Positions 61,283 to 64,000 of a stretch of 64,000 nucleotides of DNA are shown piece by piece. The notes under the pieces were generated by a model, which ran no database searches, was not told the DNA's origin, and saw only the letters and a list, made by a program, of their open reading frames with translations. Position 1 is the stretch's first letter, and each line of letters opens with the position of its first letter. A program made the position numbers and the translations under genes. The stretch comes from WJMT01 sp964456985 (GTDB taxonomy: Bacteria > Acidobacteriota > Aminicenantia > Aminicenantales > Aminicenantaceae): assembly GCA_964456985.1 (NCBI GenBank), contig CAYWDH010000008.1, forward strand, positions 1 through 64,000, written 5' to 3'.

Positions 61283-62410
61283 TTATGGATTCTGATATTT
61301 TATTCTGTATACCTCAATGTATTGATCATAGTTGTCTAAGGTTATAGGCAAGATTCTGTAGATTTTTCCGTTGTTATAGATAATGTATCTTGATATTAGT
61401 TTAGTTGTGAATGACTGCAGCCATTTTCCTTTTTTGTTAAAAATATCAATCGTGTTTTCATAATCAGGATTCATGTTGTCTTCATAGGTTTCTCCAGAGA
61501 TCACCCATATGTTCTCTCTTTGGTCTTGAAACATATTTCTGACAACAGGAGGATTTTTGGGAAAAACTTTCTGTCCTTCTTTAATTTGTTTTTCATACAT
61601 AGAGTAAAATCTGTCTCTTGCTTCTTTGGAATACTCTTTTAACTGATACTTCCTGCCGAATTTTAAGATCGGTTCACCTTCTTTAGTGTATTTGACTATA
61701 AAATATTTACTGAAATTGTTTTCGGGGAAATAAAACTCGCCGCTGTCTATAATGAGGAACCAATTAACCCAACTGAAATTATAATATGGTCCTTGAAAAC
61801 CAGGCGAATATTTATATCTGAATATATCTTTTCCACTAGAGAATTTATGGTCCATTACACATAAGACAAATTCCAACTTTGTAAAAGTTCGATCAGCTTC
61901 CGCCCTAAGAACATAAAAGTCATTACCGATACTTCTGAGCTTCAACCGATTTTCAATAAACGCATCGTGACTTGAAATGTATTCGCCTTTAAGATCGACT
62001 ATTTTATATCCCCAATGCCCTTGAAAAACATATATTTTATCTTTTTTGATAACAAGAGCGTTTGGGCTGATAAATTCCCCCGGACCCTGTCCTTTTCCAC
62101 CAAAGGATTTCACTAATTTTCCATTGTCATCAAAAACCCATATTTTGCACTCGAAACTGTCCAGAATATACATATTGTTGTTTTCATCGAAATCGATCAG
62201 CTTGTATAAATCTTGAGACGAGTCTTTATTGAACAAGTTTATTTGTGTGACATCTATGTCATACAGTTTTTCTAGGTCTGCATATTCTTTTTCGGCAAAT
62301 TTTGGCTTTGAACTGCTTACTTGAGCAACACCTTCTTTGTCAGATTGACATGAAACCAAGAAGATGCTGATAAATAAAAATACCATCGCTAAAAGTGTTG
62401 CTTTACGCAT
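61283..62410 (-). CDS. Six-bladed beta-propeller lipoprotein
   Basis: A 375-aa lipoprotein; LVSC with lipid acceptor C21. Marker GGKGQGPGEF near 103-112. Segment WVFDDNGKLVKSFGG precedes it. The C-terminal strand YIEVYRIKYQNP fits the family. Second gene of the leftward array, 51 bases after the first, two bases before the third. Confidence 0.85.
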   Translation of the reverse strand: MRKATLLAMVFLFISIFLVSCQSDKEGVAQVSSSKPKFAEKEYADLEKLYDIDVTQINLFNKDSSQDLYKLIDFDENNNMYILDSFECKIWVFDDNGKLVKSFGGKGQGPGEFISPNALVIKKDKIYVFQGHWGYKIVDLKGEYISSHDAFIENRLKLRSIGNDFYVLRAEADRTFTKLEFVLCVMDHKFSSGKDIFRYKYSPGFQGPYYNFSWVNWFLIIDSGEFYFPENNFSKYFIVKYTKEGEPILKFGRKYQLKEYSKEARDRFYSMYEKQIKEGQKVFPKNPPVVRNMFQDQRENIWVISGETYEDNMNPDYENTIDIFNKKGKWLQSFTTKLISRYIIYNNGKIYRILPITLDNYDQYIEVYRIKYQNP

Positions 62411-62461
62411 GGCTGACTCCTTCTAATTCATTGGAACCCTTTCACCTTTCAATTAAAAAGA

Positions 62462-63643
62462 TTAAAGATCATTCCAAATGATTTGATAGCGCTTTAAGAA
62501 TTTATATCCTGTCTCTTCATCATTGTACATGAGGTATATCTTATCCTTAATCATTATTTCAGGTCTGAGGTTCAACCAGACTTTAGCCTCATAAAATCCT
62601 TTCTGATTGAAAATATCATATGCTGTAAGAATTTGATTTTCTTCCTCTTTCTCCTCATGGGTTTCTACCCATAGATTTCCTGAATCATCAACGAGCATGC
62701 GGGAAGTGATTGTTTTCACAGAAGGCATTGACAATCTTCTGATCATCTTTTTTATGCCTTCTAAGGGGCGGTTGTCATAATAAGCATAAAACTCTTTGGC
62801 GTCTTTTTTAGTAAATGGGAGCGGTGTGTATGGCCGGTCAAATCTTCTTATGACTTTGCCCTCCTGGTTATAGATTTCTACTATATATTTATCATTAACA
62901 CAGTGAAATAAATGTTGTCTCAAAGGATCGCCCGCAAAAATAGAACGAGGTGAATGAGGGGGATAGACGGCCATGGAAGTAATTGATTTTCCCGTTTTTA
63001 TAGTATGTGTTTTAGATTTTTCTACCCTGAATTCTCCGAATGAACGTATCTCATGGCCTTGAAAGTCATATTCTTTAACAAACAGCTTTCTCCCCTCCAT
63101 GGGATTTTCTTCTCCGAATGCATACACAGTAAAAAGGCAGCTTGAGTCAGTGGCATAGATAAGTCCTCCCTGTCGCTCTGTCCAATGGTAACTTTCTATG
63201 TAATTACCCTTTATGTCAAATAAAGTTATCCTTCTTGTATTTCTATCCATTACAAACAGCCTTCCATCAGGTAGAATAGTCAAATTTCCAATAAATATAA
63301 ACTCACCAGGGCCGTCGCCTTTTTTACCGATAGATTTGATGTATTTGCCGTTCGAATCAAAGATTTTAATGGATTGATCTAGATAATCCGCGATGTATAT
63401 TCTTTCTTTTTGATCAACGGTGAATTTTTGGGGGCGAAATAACATATCATACTCTTGCCCTCCTATAGATAGATCCTCCTCAAAAGTGATTGCCTTATCG
63501 GGATGTATAGGTGTTCCTGTATTATGAACATACTGGATTCCATCAATAGTCTCAATACTGGCTTCATTTTCTAGCTTTTTGTTGCACCCAGAAAGAATCA
63601 AAAGAAGTGTGATTGTGATAATAATAAGGATATTCCTCATCAT
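62462..63643 (-). CDS. Six-bladed beta-propeller lipoprotein
   Basis: A 393-aa lipoprotein; LSGC with lipid acceptor C20. Mature start IETIDGIQYVHNTGTPIHPDKAITFEEDLSIGG. Marker GKKGDGPGEF near 108-117. Blades such as IKIFDSNGKYIKSI and LTILPDGRLFVMD. First gene of the five-gene propeller array and on the same strand as the permease at 63798, 154 bases away; repeat copy F lies in that gap. Confidence 0.85.
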   Translation of the reverse strand: MMRNILIIITITLLLILSGCNKKLENEASIETIDGIQYVHNTGTPIHPDKAITFEEDLSIGGQEYDMLFRPQKFTVDQKERIYIADYLDQSIKIFDSNGKYIKSIGKKGDGPGEFIFIGNLTILPDGRLFVMDRNTRRITLFDIKGNYIESYHWTERQGGLIYATDSSCLFTVYAFGEENPMEGRKLFVKEYDFQGHEIRSFGEFRVEKSKTHTIKTGKSITSMAVYPPHSPRSIFAGDPLRQHLFHCVNDKYIVEIYNQEGKVIRRFDRPYTPLPFTKKDAKEFYAYYDNRPLEGIKKMIRRLSMPSVKTITSRMLVDDSGNLWVETHEEKEEENQILTAYDIFNQKGFYEAKVWLNLRPEIMIKDKIYLMYNDEETGYKFLKRYQIIWNDL

Positions 63644-63685
63644 TCCCTTTTTACTGATTTATTATATATGACTTAGCAGTCTTAA

Positions 63686-63731
63686 GTAAAGGGATTAAAT
63701 AAAGGGGACGTCATTATTTTGGGGGTAAAAA
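63686..63731 (+). repeat. Internally deleted copy F of the ~97-bp repeat
   Basis: GGGGACG (63704-63710) is joined directly to a right end, TCATTATTTTGGGGGTAAAAATC, which matches the right end of copy D (TATCATTTTAGGGTAAAAAATC). The middle of the element is missing. Left flank TAAAGGGA/TAAAGGGGA is again partly duplicated. Confidence 0.6.
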
Positions 63732-63797
63732 TCTCTAGTGTTAAGAATTCCTTAACTTATTGGACATACATGATTATAAGCAGAGCCTCAGGCTTTC

Positions 63798-64000
63798 CTA
63801 CTCATACCTGAGGGAATCAGCAGGATTGCTGGAAGCCGCTTTGAGGGTCTGGAAAATGACAGATATCAGGGCGGCAAGCAGGGTCAGAAGGCCGGCGATC
63901 AGAAACGGCTGCACCCCAACAGAGGTCCGGTAGGCGAATCCCTGAAGCCACTTAAAAGCCGCGTAATAGGCGACCGGCCAGGCAATGAGATTGGCCGCCA
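63798..64000 (-). CDS. MacB/FtsX-type permease, C-terminal end (partial)
   Basis: The window edge cuts this gene; the visible 67 codons encode two hydrophobic helices (NLIAWPVAYYAAFKWLQGFAYR, then LIAGLLTLLAALISVIFQTL) and end KAASSNPADSLRYE. The end matches the LRYE tails of the permeases at 17571 and 54666 closely. It lies upstream of, and on the same strand as, the propeller array. Confidence 0.85.
   Translation of the reverse strand, partial: AANLIAWPVAYYAAFKWLQGFAYRTSVGVQPFLIAGLLTLLAALISVIFQTLKAASSNPADSLRYE

Overview
The window reads as a chromosomal segment of an anaerobic, heterotrophic, moderately AT-rich bacterium with a double membrane. The mix suggests the Acidobacteriota / Candidatus Aminicenantes neighbourhood: eleven secreted or lipid-anchored six-bladed beta-propellers, three MacB/FtsX-type permeases without an ATPase gene beside them (one paired with PadR), M28 peptidases, a Tat-exported sulfatase and amino-acid-fermentation enzymes. 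This placement is inference from gene content; no rRNA is present. One tRNA gene, tRNA-Arg(ACG), is found.

Region 0.2-13.2 kb is metabolic: mnmA, a thiamine-binding protein and an Rrf2 regulator, then an iorA-iorB-acd operon. Those three enzymes would oxidise arylpyruvates to aryl-CoA and convert the thioester to acid plus ATP. A DUF6599-like secreted protein, a Tat-exported DUF362 protein, an SSS symporter, a YggS/PLP-homeostasis protein, a 3HCDH C-domain-only protein and a dNTPase follow. Region 13.2-25.6 kb holds secreted proteins, including an HExxH protein, and an AAA/DUF4143 ATPase with a promoter-overlapping palindrome. A 3.7-kb insertion scar bounded by a perfect 61-bp direct repeat carries a permease and a PD40 protein. 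Then come yjbQ, a DEDD exonuclease, a zinc alcohol dehydrogenase and an HD-GYP protein.

Region 25.5-34.3 kb has a B12-binding radical SAM gene bracketed by two copies of a ~97-bp repeat, three propellers, a YHS-TonB fusion, the tRNA and an ArsR/Cys-rich microprotein unit. Region 34.4-49.8 kb has two membrane-anchored one-component regulators (AraC and LuxR type), thiM-thiE, a TetR-ABC exporter operon, a prolyl-tRNA editing protein, an outer-membrane barrel, two tandem M28 peptidases, a propeller, a sulfatase and a secreted VOC protein.

Region 49.9-64 kb is the most distinctive. Two propeller lipoproteins, a PadR gene and a large permease run rightward. They meet head-on a leftward array of five tightly packed propeller genes that lies behind another permease, cut by the window edge. 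Copies of the ~97-bp repeat sit at the module borders (C, D, E at 51.5, 54.1 and 57.4 kb, and a deleted copy F at 63.7 kb). In C, D and E the repeat adjoins a locus-specific tandem microduplication, and the joints in A and D reach into reading frames. The propeller-permease modules and the repeat family that punctuates them are the strongest candidates for undescribed biology here.
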